Positions 11,417-22,374 of a stretch of DNA of 64,000 nt are shown here, one piece after another. The stretch lies in contig JAJHZJ010000695.1 in NCBI GenBank assembly GCA_023548195.1, positions 1,222,110 through 1,286,109 on the forward strand, read 5' to 3'. Within the stretch, counting starts at the first letter, position 1, and the number at the start of each line of letters is the position of its first letter. A model generated the notes under the pieces. It saw only the letters and a program-made list of their open reading frames with translations. It searched no databases and was not told where the DNA came from. Position numbers and translations under genes: made by a program. The DNA comes from Bettongia penicillata ogilbyi (taxonomy: Eukaryota; Chordata; Mammalia; Diprotodontia; Potoroidae).

Positions 11417-11555
11417 GCCCCTGCCCATCTGGAAGCCTTCAGTCACCTGAATCCCCTGTGTTCCATGTAGTTCATCTTTTATACATGGAATGAATGGGGT
11501 CTGGCCCTATGGGTATAGCCCCTCATTAATAAACTGCATTCAGCCCAATGAGCTT
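11417..11555 (+). terminator. HBB 3' UTR and poly(A) signal
   Basis: About 110 nt after the stop is AATAAA at 11,528-11,533, the only such signal close to the gene, so the mRNA probably ends near 11,550. This matches the short 3' UTR usual for beta-globin genes. Confidence 0.85.
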
Positions 11556-11559
11556 CGTG

Positions 11560-12900
11560 TAGCTTTTGTTCCCTTCTGTTTGTTTAGTACCTCATTTGGG
11601 GATAGAGGGGAATTAGAAGAAATGGGAAGGGAGAATTGGAGGGGGAGAAAGATCTAGAAAAATTGAGAGGGGGAGGAAAGAACTAAAGATCACAGGAAAT
11701 GAAAACAGGGAAACTGAAGATACAGGGACCTGAAGGGAGAAGTTGAGGCATCCATTTATCTTTATTGCTCTTTATGTTCAAACTAATGGTTCCAGTTCAC
11801 TGAAGATGGCATAGGAAATATGGTTGTGAGGGTTCATGACAGAAAATCCAAAGGGGAGGCAATACCAGATTTATAGCCCTGTGGATAGGACACCTTTCCC
11901 TCCCCTGAGCACTTCTTCAAATTATACCAAAGACAAAGACCCTTGCCCAGTAAATACTGCTTGAGTGTGTAAGCCAGTGAAAAATGAATAAATGAAGGAA
12001 CAAATGAAAAATTGAGGGTAGTATTTCTCACCGTCCTTGCAACCTGGATCCCCAAAGTGTTCTGACACTAAAAGACAGGTGCCCCTACTAGCCAATATCT
12101 CCACTTTCATTGCAGAGTATGTGGAGCTCCCTTGAGTCTCTCAGGAGGATCAGATCTTATTAGGGACAGTGGGGGCCAGCAAGAGGTGGGAACTTCTCAA
12201 CTTTATGAACCATAGATAGTCACCACCACTAAATGGCTTCTGGTACCTTTAGATGCATGGCTCAACTTCTCTTCTTTATCCCTTGTTTTTTCTCCACAGA
12301 TTCCTTAAGCTTCCTATCCCCCCAAAATTAGAAAGCCTATTTCAAGATGCTTGTCTCCCTAGTCCCTTGACTCTCCTCTTTTTTATTGCTCCCTTGGTCC
12401 TCAGGGACTTCTAGATGGCTTTTAGTCCCTAGACAACTGAAAGGGTTGACGATGCAGGTGGGTGTCAGGTTGGGGATGTGGAGAAGGAATGAATCACAAG
12501 CAGTTCAAGTCATCTAGACCTTAGAAATCTTGGAAGGTAATTTAGTCCCAGTCCTGCCTCCAGGCAGGATCGTGTTCATTCAGTGGGTTTAATGCAGGAT
12601 AGCTGCTGACCTAAAGTGAGAGAAGAACTAAGATAGAGCAGGATAGAAAATAAACTGTCAGAAAATAGAGAAGAGGGGAGCATCCATAAATAGGGGCCTC
12701 AACAGTATTAAATTCTACAGAGATGTTAGGAAGGATGTGGTTAAGGTCACTGGATTTAGGAATTTAAAAGCATGGATAACATTAGATATAGTAGGTTTAG
12801 TCAAGTGACAGGGTTGGAAGCTGTACAGTAAAAGGCTGAGAAGTGAGTGGGAAGCTGGGAAGCTAGGAAGTAGTGGTAATATGAGTGTGTTACCCTTTCC
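11560..12900. other. HBB 3' flank, nothing recognised
   Basis: Purine-rich in 11,600-11,740. Two overlapping antisense open frames (11,834-12,110) look like chance openings. A short MIR-like scrap may lie near 12,500-12,590. Confidence 0.5.
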
Positions 12901-12917
12901 ACTACATTACATGACCA

Positions 12918-13000
12918 CAGTATCTATCTGTCTGTCTATCTATCTATCTGTCTATCTATCTATCTATCTACCTATCTATCTCTCTGTCTGTCTCTCTATG
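12918..13000. repeat. (TATC)n/(TGTC)n tetranucleotide microsatellite
   Basis: Repeated tatc units with interspersed tgtc and ctatc variants. Confidence 0.95.
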
Positions 13001-13084
13001 TAAAGATGTATCATTTGCAAAAAATAATGGGGAAAAGAAATAGGTGAGTTGTTGCTGTTACCATTTATAACTGAATCTTCCTAT

Positions 13085-13322
13085 CTTTCTCAGGCTCAAA
13101 ATATAGCCTTCCCATGGGAATGTTGACCTAATCCTCCTTTATCCTGGTCCAGGTACTCTAATACCTGTTATCAGGGGCTCATCACATTGGTGCTGAAATT
13201 AGCAGGGGCACATGATTGACTTTAGCTTTTCTGTAGCTCATAACTCCTGAGTTCAAGTGATCCATCAATCTCACTCTACCAGTAGTAGGAATTGCAGACA
13301 TGGGTTGCCATAGGTATCTGGC
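13085..13322 (-). pseudogene. Second 7SL RNA pseudogene, antisense, degraded
   Basis: Read on the minus strand, it begins near 13,322 at a gccagatacc block that aligns with the 7SL 5' end. It then matches the Alu domain (ggatcacttgaactc, ggagttatgagct) and runs into the tcagcaccaatgtga block equivalent to the tcggcatcaatatggtga of 7SL. Similarity is clear for 13,170-13,322 and weak from 13,085 to 13,170, so the S domain is truncated or heavily mutated. It is more diverged than the copy at 988-1,292, lies on the opposite strand and has no clear A-tail. Non-functional. Confidence 0.72.
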
Positions 13323-13399
13323 AAGTAAAGGTTTCTTAAAGATGAAGGAGGTCTGGGGGGTGGTAAGGAGGGAGACCATGGATAAGGAGAAAGTGACAA

Positions 13400-14285
13400 G
13401 GAGACAAGGAGAAGGAGGGAATCAAGAAAGCAATCTGGTCATAATTTGACATGATATATCCAGTTTGGAGTAGATTTAAAAGGTCTCATATGAAGGAAAT
13501 AAACAATTAAAATTCAGGTGCAGTTGGTTCAAGAAGAATGGGAAATTTTGAGAAATGAAGTTTTAAAGACTCAAAAGAAATATTTTCTATTGCAAAAGAA
13601 AAGAGGAGAGTGGTCTGAATAGATAGATATGTATGCATAGAGAGTTCACTAGCGTATTTTAAAAATACATACATAACATGAAAGCAAAGACAAGTAATAG
13701 AAAAGGAAAAAGAAAGCATGACACAGTCCCATAAGAATAGTGTCATGGGAGCTAAAACTCAGAATGTACTGAGAGGGATGAGGAAAGGTAAGGATACTAC
13801 TACTTCAAATAATAAAAAGAGATCTTTTGTGGGAAAGGAGGAGAATGAGATAAAGGATAAGACTAAGGTTCATTGTGAAGAAGACTGATTGCTAGCAATG
13901 CGGAGAAGGAAAAGCTGCTTGATTCTAATTTTGCTTCTGACTTTTGGCTTGTGAAGGGAATAAGCAAAACAGCTAATGGAGCTGATTCTCATATTTAAGT
14001 AGGGAGACAGTAAGAGGAAACTGAACTGCTCTTATGGAATTCAGGTCCACATGAATCATTTATCTTCCAGTGCTGAAAGATCTAGAATGTAAGTACCGAG
14101 TCACTATCAATGATATTTCAAAGATAACTGAGTCAATACTGTTTTGACATTCAAAAGAAGGAAATGACTTAGGCCACAGTGAATTTCACTTCAGTTCATG
14201 TCTGGGAAAATTGTATTATGCTTGAAATAAATGATCAGTCAAAATAGAAAAATTGAAGAGGTCGTCACAAAAAGCCAGAACAATT
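13400..14285. other. Intergenic DNA, nothing recognised
   Basis: A-rich on the + strand. The 79-codon antisense open frame at 13,507-13,746 has no recognised similarity. Confidence 0.45.
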
Positions 14286-14304
14286 TTGCATAGAAAAATC
14301 CATT

Positions 14305-17275
14305 CCAGGGTCAGAGTCAAGATGGTGGAGTAAAAGGATGGACCTGCTCTAGCTTTCCCCACAAAGCATTTAAAATACCTATGAAAAGGACTCTAAACAA
14401 ATTATAGAGAAGCAGAAGTCATACAATGACAGAATGAACTATTTCCAGCCCAAGACAGCCTGGAAGACTGACAGGAAAGGTCTATCACACTGGGTTCAGA
14501 GCAGAGTGCAGCCAAGCTTGGGCCATGCAGCACAGATAGGACTGGAATAGACTTCAGGCTGCTGAATCACAGGCAGCTGCTGTGTATTCCAGATTTCTCA
14601 ACCTACAAATGCCAAAGACAGCTTCAAAGGTCAGTGAGGAAGCTCTATCACCTGGGTGAGAGGGGAGTATGGCTGGGCCCCATTCCCAGCTCCAGTGTGG
14701 TAGCAGCCACTGCCACAGAAGTGGTTGCCTCTGGAGCTCCTAGCCTACAGGCAGTGGGGGAATTGAGCACTTGATCTGGATCTCACTCCTGAGTGGCAGT
14801 CCTGGGGTGAGGAGGAGCATTGGTGTGGTAAAGCTGGTGGTGGCTGTGGAGAAGGAATTTTACTTGCAGTTCCAGGGAAGAAAAGAGTGCTTGTGGTTGC
14901 TCATAGACCAGAGTGCAAGACAGGAGAGGAGTAAACACCTCTCCCGTTACTATGCCACTTTGGAGGAACTGAAAACTTACAGGTCCCTAGAGATATCTGA
15001 GAGAACAGCTGCATAAAACCTCTGAAGCCTAGGGTTGTAAACTCTCCACTTGATAAATGACACACAAGTCAAGTAATTGGCTGGGAAAATACCCAAAAGG
15101 GGGAAAACTAAGATTATACAAGGTTACTTTCTTGGTGAAAAAGTATTTTCTTCCATCTTTTTGGATGAGGAAGAGAAAAGCCTACTATAAGAGGAAGAGA
15201 GCAAGGTCATGGCTTCTACATTCAAAGCCTCCAGAAAAGATACAGAATGGTGTCAGGGTATAGAATAGTTCAAAAAGAATTTTGAAAATCAAGTAAGAGT
15301 GCTGGAGAAAAAATTGGGAAGAGAAATGATAGTGATGCAAGAAAATCATGAAAAATAAGCCAACAGCTTGCTAAAGGAGACTCCTCCAAATGCTGAAGAA
15401 AATAACACCTTTAAAAATAGACTAACCCAAATGGCAAAAGAAGTCCAAAAATCCAATGAGGACAAGAATTCCTTAAAAAGCAGAATGGGTCAAATGGAAA
15501 AAGAGGTCCAAAAACTCACTGAAGAAAATAGTTCTTCAAAAATTAGAATAGAGATAATGGAAGTCAATGCCTTTATAAGAAATCAAGAAATTATAAAACA
15601 AAACCAAAATAATTTTTAAAAAATAGAAGACAATATGAAATATCTCATTGGAAAAACAACTGACATGGAAAATAGAACCAGGAGAGATAATTTTAAAATT
15701 ATTGGTCTACCTGAAAACCATGGTTAAAAAAAGAGCTTAGACATCATCTTCCAAGAAGAATTATCAAACTGCCCTGATATTCTAGAACCAGAAGGTAAAA
15801 GAGAAATGGAAAGCATTCACTCATCACCTCCTGAAAGAGACCCCAAAAGGAAAACTTCAAAATATTGTAACCAAATTCCAGAGTTTCCAGGTCAAGGAGA
15901 AAATATTACAAGCAGTCAGAAAGAAACAATTCAAGTACTGTGGAAATACAATCAGGATAGCACAGGATTTAGCAGCTTCAGCACTAAAGGACTGAAGGGC
16001 TTGAAGGTAGGATTAAAACCAAGAATCACCTGCCCAGCAAAACTGAATATAGTACTTCAGGGAAAAAAATGGAATTTCAATGAAACAGAGAACTTAAAAG
16101 ATCAGAACTGAATAAAAAACTTGACTCTCAAATTCAAGAATCAATAAATATGAAAAAGTAAACAGGAAAGAGAATCCTTAAAGAACTCACTAAAATTGAA
16201 CTATTTACATTCCTACATGGAAAGATATTATTTGTAACTCATGAGACTTTTTTCAGTATTAGGGTAGTTAGAGGGAATATATCTACATATCTCTCTATGT
16301 ATCTAGGTATCTATCTATATGTAGGTGTATATAGATATGTACATATGTGTATATTATACTATCTATGTGTAGGTATGTATGTGTACGTGTGTATGTATAT
16401 ATGTGTGTATATATATATGTGTATATATACACACATACATATATACAGAAGGCACAGAGTGAGCTGAATATGAAGGGAGAATATCTAAAAATAACATTTG
16501 CTGTTGGGTGGAATGTTCTAGGAGTAAGAGAAAGGGAGAGGTAGAATGTAGGAAGTCATCTCATATAAAAGAAGCAAGAAAGAGATTTTACAATGAGGGG
16601 AAGAGGGGGGAGATGAAAGAGAACAAGTGAGTCTAACTCTCATGAGATTTGACTTAAGAAGGGAATAACACACACTCAATTGGATATAGAAATATATTTT
16701 ACCCTGCAGGAAGGCAGGGGGGAAGGGGATAGGAGAGGGAAGATAACAGAATGGACAGTAAATTAGGAAAAGGGATAATCAGAAGCAAACACTGCTGTGG
16801 GAGGATAGGTCAATGGAGAGAATGGAATAAAGGGAGGGCAGGACAGGACAGAGGGAAATGTGGTTAGTCTTTTGCAACATAACTATTATGGAAGTGTTTT
16901 GCATGGCTACACGTGAATGACTTACATTGAATTCCTTGCTTTCTCAATGAGGATGGGTGGGGAGGAAAGAAGGGAGAGAATATGGAACTCAAACCTTTAA
17001 TAATGAATGTTAAAAATTGTTTTAGCTTGCACCTGGGAAATAAGATGTGTGGGCAATGGGGTATAGACATCTGCTTTGCCCTACAGGAAAATAGAAGGAG
17101 GGGAATGGATAAAGGGGGCATAATAGAAGGGAGAATAGACTGAAAGAAGGGGTGGATGGGCTGCATTCTGTCCTGGGGTGGGGGTGGGGAGAGATGGGGA
17201 AGAATGTTGAATTCAAAATCTTGTGGAAGTGAATGTTGAGAACTAGAAAATAAAGAAATTTTATGTGTGTGTATG
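14305..17275 (+). mobile_element. Half-L1 (HAL1-type) retroelement A: 5' UTR, ORF1, no ORF2
   Basis: Begins near a gtcaagatggtggagtaaa motif of the kind that opens marsupial L1/HAL1 elements, has a roughly 850-bp leader, then an ORF1 relic (about 15,150-16,110, broken by frameshifts and stops). ORF1 keeps a coiled coil (MAKEVQKSNEDKN, MEKEVQKLTEEN at 15,420-15,560), IIGLPE-like (15,699-15,716) and a C-terminal RITCPAKLNI segment (16,021-16,050). After ORF1 come about 750 bp of noncoding inter-ORF-type sequence and an L1-like 3' tail ending near 17,265. No endonuclease or reverse transcriptase sequence is present between them, matching the half-L1 architecture known in mammals. A TATG/ATAT microsatellite sits at 16,270-16,447 and (GT)n at 17,262-17,298. 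Confidence 0.8.
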
Positions 17276-17574
17276 TGTGTGTGTGTGTGTGTGTGTATTG
17301 TTATTGATAAATTGAAGACCATGGGGAAGGGATGTGACAACCTGGGAGTTGTCAGAGAAAATCTTCCTCATAGTTCCTCAAAAGCAGAATGAGTGATTTT
17401 AGAAAGCATGAGACTTTTCTGTCCTAACGAGGTCATTGAGAAGGTTGGGAACCTCCAAAGATGGCCAGTTAGAATGGGAAAGGGACTCAGGCTCACACCA
17501 TATGAGGGAGGCATCTTGATGCAGTGGAATGATCGCTGATTCTGTAGTTAGAAGACCTGAGTTTCAGAAAGAAG

Positions 17575-17815
17575 CAGACTATTGTCCCATTTGTTGTATT
17601 CTGTTCTGTTTTTCACATGGTTTCTCCCATTCTTTTTGATTTCTTTATGCAACATGACTAATGTGAAAATATGTTTAATAAGAATACATGTGTAGAACCC
17701 ATTTAAGAGTACATGCAGTCTTGGAGAGAGGGAGGAGATGGGGAGAAAATTTAAAACTTATGGAAGTGATAGTTAAAAATTGAAAACAAATTAATTTGGG
17801 GAAAAAAATTGTTCA
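17575..17815 (+). mobile_element. L1 3' UTR fragment
   Basis: gcaacatgactaatgtgaaa, then a gagggaggagatggggagaaaat block and tgaaaacaaatt end, the 3' end pattern shared with 25,560-25,790. 5'-truncated. Confidence 0.65.
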
Positions 17816-17819
17816 TTCC

Positions 17820-18165
17820 AGTTTCCTCATTTCTTTTATTGGCAGAGTTGCTAAAGTCTTAGAAAAGAAGAATGCTGTAGATATTGGTTACCTAGATTTG
17901 AGCTAAAGATTTAACAAATAATTTCATGAGATTTGTGTGGGAAAGATAGAGAAATGTCTATTAGAACAAAAAGATGAATTCAGAACCGATTTAATGCTTG
18001 CATTTGAAGGGCGATCAATCATCAATGATTTAAAGTCTGCTTGGAGGAAGACTTCAGTGGAATGTCCTAGGGAGCTATGCTGGGCACTGTTTGGTTTATT
18101 ACTTGGTAAGGAGAGTTAACTCAAGAATGACAGAATGAGGATTAAAAATGTTTTTTTTAAGACTC
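17820..18165 (+). mobile_element. CR1/L3-type LINE relic, reverse transcriptase domain
   Basis: The frame at 17,937-18,119 shows SIINDLKSAWRKTSVECP then LCWALF, aligning with the GVPQGSVLGPVLF-containing palm region of CR1/L3 LINEs as I know it. A second relic of the same region is at 31,560-31,975. Confidence 0.65.
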
Positions 18166-18473
18166 TTTAGACTTTCAGATCCTAGAGAACTGAGGTGAAT
18201 ATAAGATAAAATTTAGTGGAAATATATGTTGTTGTTTTTTTTTGTTTTTTTTTTTTAATTTTAGACTCAAACACCAGAACTCAAATACAAAGTAGAGAAC
18301 AGAAAAAGAAACATACCATGAACTTAATTGCTGAAGTTAGGCATAAAGTAAGGGGGGGGAAAGCATGTCATTTGCACTGAAGAATATTAGGGAGGATTCA
18401 AAATATATGGCAATAAATGTTCATTTCAAGAAAGCCTGTATGCTAAATACTACACATTTTGTTGAGAGCTGTC

Positions 18474-20905
18474 TTTTTTTTTTTTTTTGCTTCCTTGGTA
18501 AGTGTTCTTTTGTTCTTTGCTATGTACTTTTTTACTTTGTTCTTTTTTCCCCTTTCCTCCCACCTCCACCCTCCAAAAGACTGCAATTAACTTTGGATAT
18601 ATTTATATAGAGATATAGATATATACACACACATGTAAATACATACACATACATGCATACATATGTACATATATAGAGATATACTTTCCCTGACAAATTC
18701 TGCTCCTGATCTTTGCATTTAGATTTTGCGTATCTCTTATTTCCTATCCCTCCTGACTTCATTACTTTACTTCTACCTGCCACCTTGTACTCCTGTTACC
18801 TCCCATACCTCCCATACCTCCTTTTCTATCTTCCCTCCAAGGATTCCTCCCCTATCCTCCCATTCCCATAAATCTAAACCCTCTTCTACAACCGTATTTA
18901 AGCTATTCCCTCACCTTCCCCTCTAAAGATCCCTCCCATATTTTCTCCTCTCTCTATTCCCTTTCCATTTTATTTGTTCTGAACTTAGAAGAATTTTTAC
19001 ATATATATGTATTATATATACATATATGTATGTTTGTATGCATGTATTATTCCCTCTTAAACCCATTCCTGATGAAAATAGGTGACCAGAATGACCAGCC
19101 CTTTGCCCTCATCCAATTCCTCTGTATCCATTTTTCCTCTTGAACATCATTTGTATAAAATAATTACTTTTTCTAGCTGTTCCTAAATGGTTTTATTTTT
19201 AAAGTCATATCATGTGCGGGTCTACCCAAATCTTTCTTATGAACTATCCAATTACTTATAAAATCTTAGACACACATTTTATATATCTAAAAGATAGACA
19301 GTCAATGGTCATTGAATCCTAGGAATTCGTGTTGAGTATGTACCTTATGTTTCTTTTTGGCACTTGTTTATCAAATCCAGAAAGTTTAGGTTTTTTGTAT
19401 TTTAACCAACATCTTGAAAATCAGACAGTTTTTCCAATGCAATTTTTTCTTTATTCAAACTTATGCTTAACTTTTCTGGGTATGATATTTTTGGCCAGAA
19501 TCTGAGGTCTTTTGCTCATTGATATATAGTGTTCCAAGACAAGTGGTTCTTCAGTGTCTCTGCTGTTAGTTCTTGTGTGATTCTAATTGTTACACTGTCA
19601 GGTTTATATTTTTTTTTCTTGCAGATCTTAGTATTTAATCCTTGCACTGGAAGTTCCAGGATTTGATTATAATACTCCTATGAGCTTTCCTCTTAGGATT
19701 TCTTTCAAGTGGTGATCAGTGAATTGGTTTTCCTGTTTCTACTTTCCCCCTTGTTCTAAAGGTTTAGGATGATTTTCTTTAATTATTTCTTACATTACTG
19801 TATCAAGAATCCTTTATTGATCATAGCTTTCAGGTAGTGTGATTATTCTTGTGTTTTCTCTTATTGATTTGTTCTCCAGATCAGTTGTTTTTTTTATAAG
19901 ATGTTTTACTTTCTCTCATTTTTTTTCATTTTTATATTTTATTTTTTTATTTCTTGATCTCTTACAATTTTTCTTGTTTCCCTTTGCCCTTTCTAATTTT
20001 AAAATTGTCATTTTGCTCCTTAATATTCCAGATCTTCCAGATCTGTTCTAGTTGGTTGACTTTCTTTTTATAATCTTGTTTTTCTTGGATTTTTCTTATT
20101 TATTTATTTAAAGTTTTTACTCAGTCTCTCTCATTTGATTTTTAAAGTTTTTCTATAAATTCTTTTTGAGAAGGTGACCATTTGATGTTACTCTTTGGGG
20201 GTAAGGGAGGATTTCTTTGCTTTATATCTTCCTCTGAAGATGAACCCTGGTCTTCTCAAGTCCCATAATCACTTTCTTTGGTTGCATTCATTTCTCTTTG
20301 TGCAATTTTTTTGTAGCAATGTCTTAATTTTTGTAATCATTTCTAGTCCTAGGGTATAGGGAGTGATGCTTCTTGCTCCAGATTGTCAGTTCTTCCCTCT
20401 AGCTAGAACCAAAGAGAAATCTCCAGCCTCTTGTAAGTGCCCACAGTCAAAGGCAACCCTGCCCCACTGCTTCTGCACTCACTGGGTGTTGCTGGATCCT
20501 TCTTGATCCACTACTCTCTACAACTCAATTAGGTATGCCGTTCCTTGTAAGCAGAGATTCCCTTGACGTTCCTTGACTCAGATGCCCAACTCCTCTAATT
20601 GCCCCAGGGGTAAAATTTCTTGTGTTTGGGGCAGAGGCAGCCTCCCAACCCAGTCAATCTTAGGACTTCCAGCGTATTGTTTTGGTGCTCCCTAACCTGG
20701 AAGGGTTACTCTTCTCAGGGACCAAATGTAGTCTTGGGATTTTTCTTTGGATATTCTAGGATTGTCCCAGGAGGGTCTCTGTTGTTCTTCTTTTCTTATT
20801 TATTTTTACCCACACTTTTTTGCCCTGAGGGGCTATTTTGTCTGTTTTGTGGGGTAAAACCTTGAGAGCTTGGAATTTTCTGGTCTACTCCACCATATTC
20901 CCAAA
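18474..20905 (-). mobile_element. Half-L1 (HAL1-type) retroelement B, antisense
   Basis: On the minus strand it starts near 20,905 with an atatggtggagtagacc opening motif, carries an ORF1-like coiled-coil and C-terminal segment (about 20,150 to 19,340), then an inter-ORF-type and 3' region, and ends at about 18,490 in a run of 16 As (T run at 18,474-18,489). No ORF2 sequence was recognised. It is more diverged than element A and opposite in orientation. Confidence 0.7.
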
Positions 20906-21064
20906 TTCTTCTCCAAGATTTTTTTAAAGTCTTAAACTTGGCTTAGTAAAACACAACTTCCCAAGTGCATGACAAGGCAGGCATAGGTAGATGTTTGGCT
21001 GAGAATTTAAAAAAAAGGATCTAAATATTTAGTGAATTTCAAACTCAGTAAGGTATAGACAGCA

Positions 21065-21340
21065 CACGTGATCAAGCACAGGACCTGGATAGAGCACAGG
21101 GCCTGAAGTCAGAAAGATTCATCTTCATGAGAAAGATCAGATCTAACCTCATATGCTCACCAACTGTGGAACCCTGAGAAAGTCACTTAACCTTGTCTGC
21201 CTCAGATTTTTCATCAATAAAATTAGCTGGAGAAATAATGACAAACTACTCCTGTATCTTTGTCAAGAATACCTGAAATCGAGTCACAAAGAGTTGGACC
21301 TGATTGAAACAAATGAACAACAATAAAAGTCATCAGTGTG
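21065..21340 (+). repeat. tRNA-derived marsupial SINE (MAR1-like)
   Basis: Diagnostic tail: tgcctcagatttttcatc, agctggagaaataatgacaaa, ctgtatctttgtcaagaa, gagttggacctgattgaaac, then aacaacaataaaa. The same family occurs at 40,515-40,775, 50,762-50,995 and 58,500-58,740. Confidence 0.85.
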
Positions 21341-21454
21341 GTATGAAAATAAAAAAAAAGGGGATAACACAATCTGGGATTGCATCAAAATAAGACACAC
21401 ACTCCAGGAGCAAAAAGTTGATAGCCCCCTATCCTGATCCAACCTTATCCAGAG

Positions 21455-22050
21455 CATTGATTAAGGGATCATAGATGTAAAGCTGAAGGGATTTTTGAGC
21501 TCTTGTGGTCACTTCCTATTCCTTTTATGAAAAAAATCAAATTGAGGTCCAGAGAGGTTATTACTTCCTAAAGTCCACACAGATTGTAGGACTCAAACTT
21601 AGGGCATCTAATAAAAACACACCACTCTTTCCATGCTGCCTCTGACTTCTGGATACCATTATTTAAGAGGAACATAGGCAAACTAGAGAGTACCTGGAGG
21701 AGGGTAACATGAATCTTAAGGGTCTTGCATCTGTGCATTAAAACAATCAGCCAAAAAAGCTGGAGATCTTTATCCAAGAGGAGAAGAGAAGGGAAAGAAA
21801 TAGGAAAGGAAGGGAAGGAAGAAGGTAAGGGAATAAGTATTTATGTAGCTATGTGACAGGTATTGTGCTAAATACTTCACAAATGTTATCTCATTTAATA
21901 CTCTCAACAACCTTTTGAGGAAGATGCTAATATTATTATCCTCTTTTACGGCTGAAGAAACTGAGACAAACAGAGGTTAAGTGACTTGCCCAGAATCACA
22001 CAGCTAGTAAATATCTGATGCCAGATTTGAACTTAAGTCTTTCTAAGAAA
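21455..22050 (-). repeat. Two antisense MIR-family SINEs
   Basis: One at about 21,455-21,660 (aaattgaggtccagagaggtt core). A better one at 21,830-22,050 has atctcatttaatactctcaac, gaagaaactgagac, gttaagtgacttgcccag and cacacagctagtaa. Confidence 0.8.
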
Positions 22051-22374
22051 ACTTGACTGGAGATGTGGAACAGGAGGGTTATTATGTTCCTGTATTTAAA
22101 AGACTATCATGTGGAATCTTGTTCTGGTGACCATAAGGACAAAAATCATAGAAGTGGGTATGATGGAGTGCTTGGGTACATGTACTTGGACCTCAGTTTT
22201 AAAATTGCATTTCTCTCTAAAAATCACATTTCTCTCGAGCCTCAAAACACTATTCCCAGCAGTTTCTCCCCAGCCCAAGTACACAGACTACCCTAGCAAA
22301 ACTCTTATTTCCTTTTTTGCTATAGTAGCCAGCTTCATCTATAGAACATCCATTATTGAAAGCCTCATTGTAAT

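Noticed and set aside
11153..11446. 97-codon antisense frame across HBB exon 3
   Set aside because: Shadow of exon 3 and its flanks.
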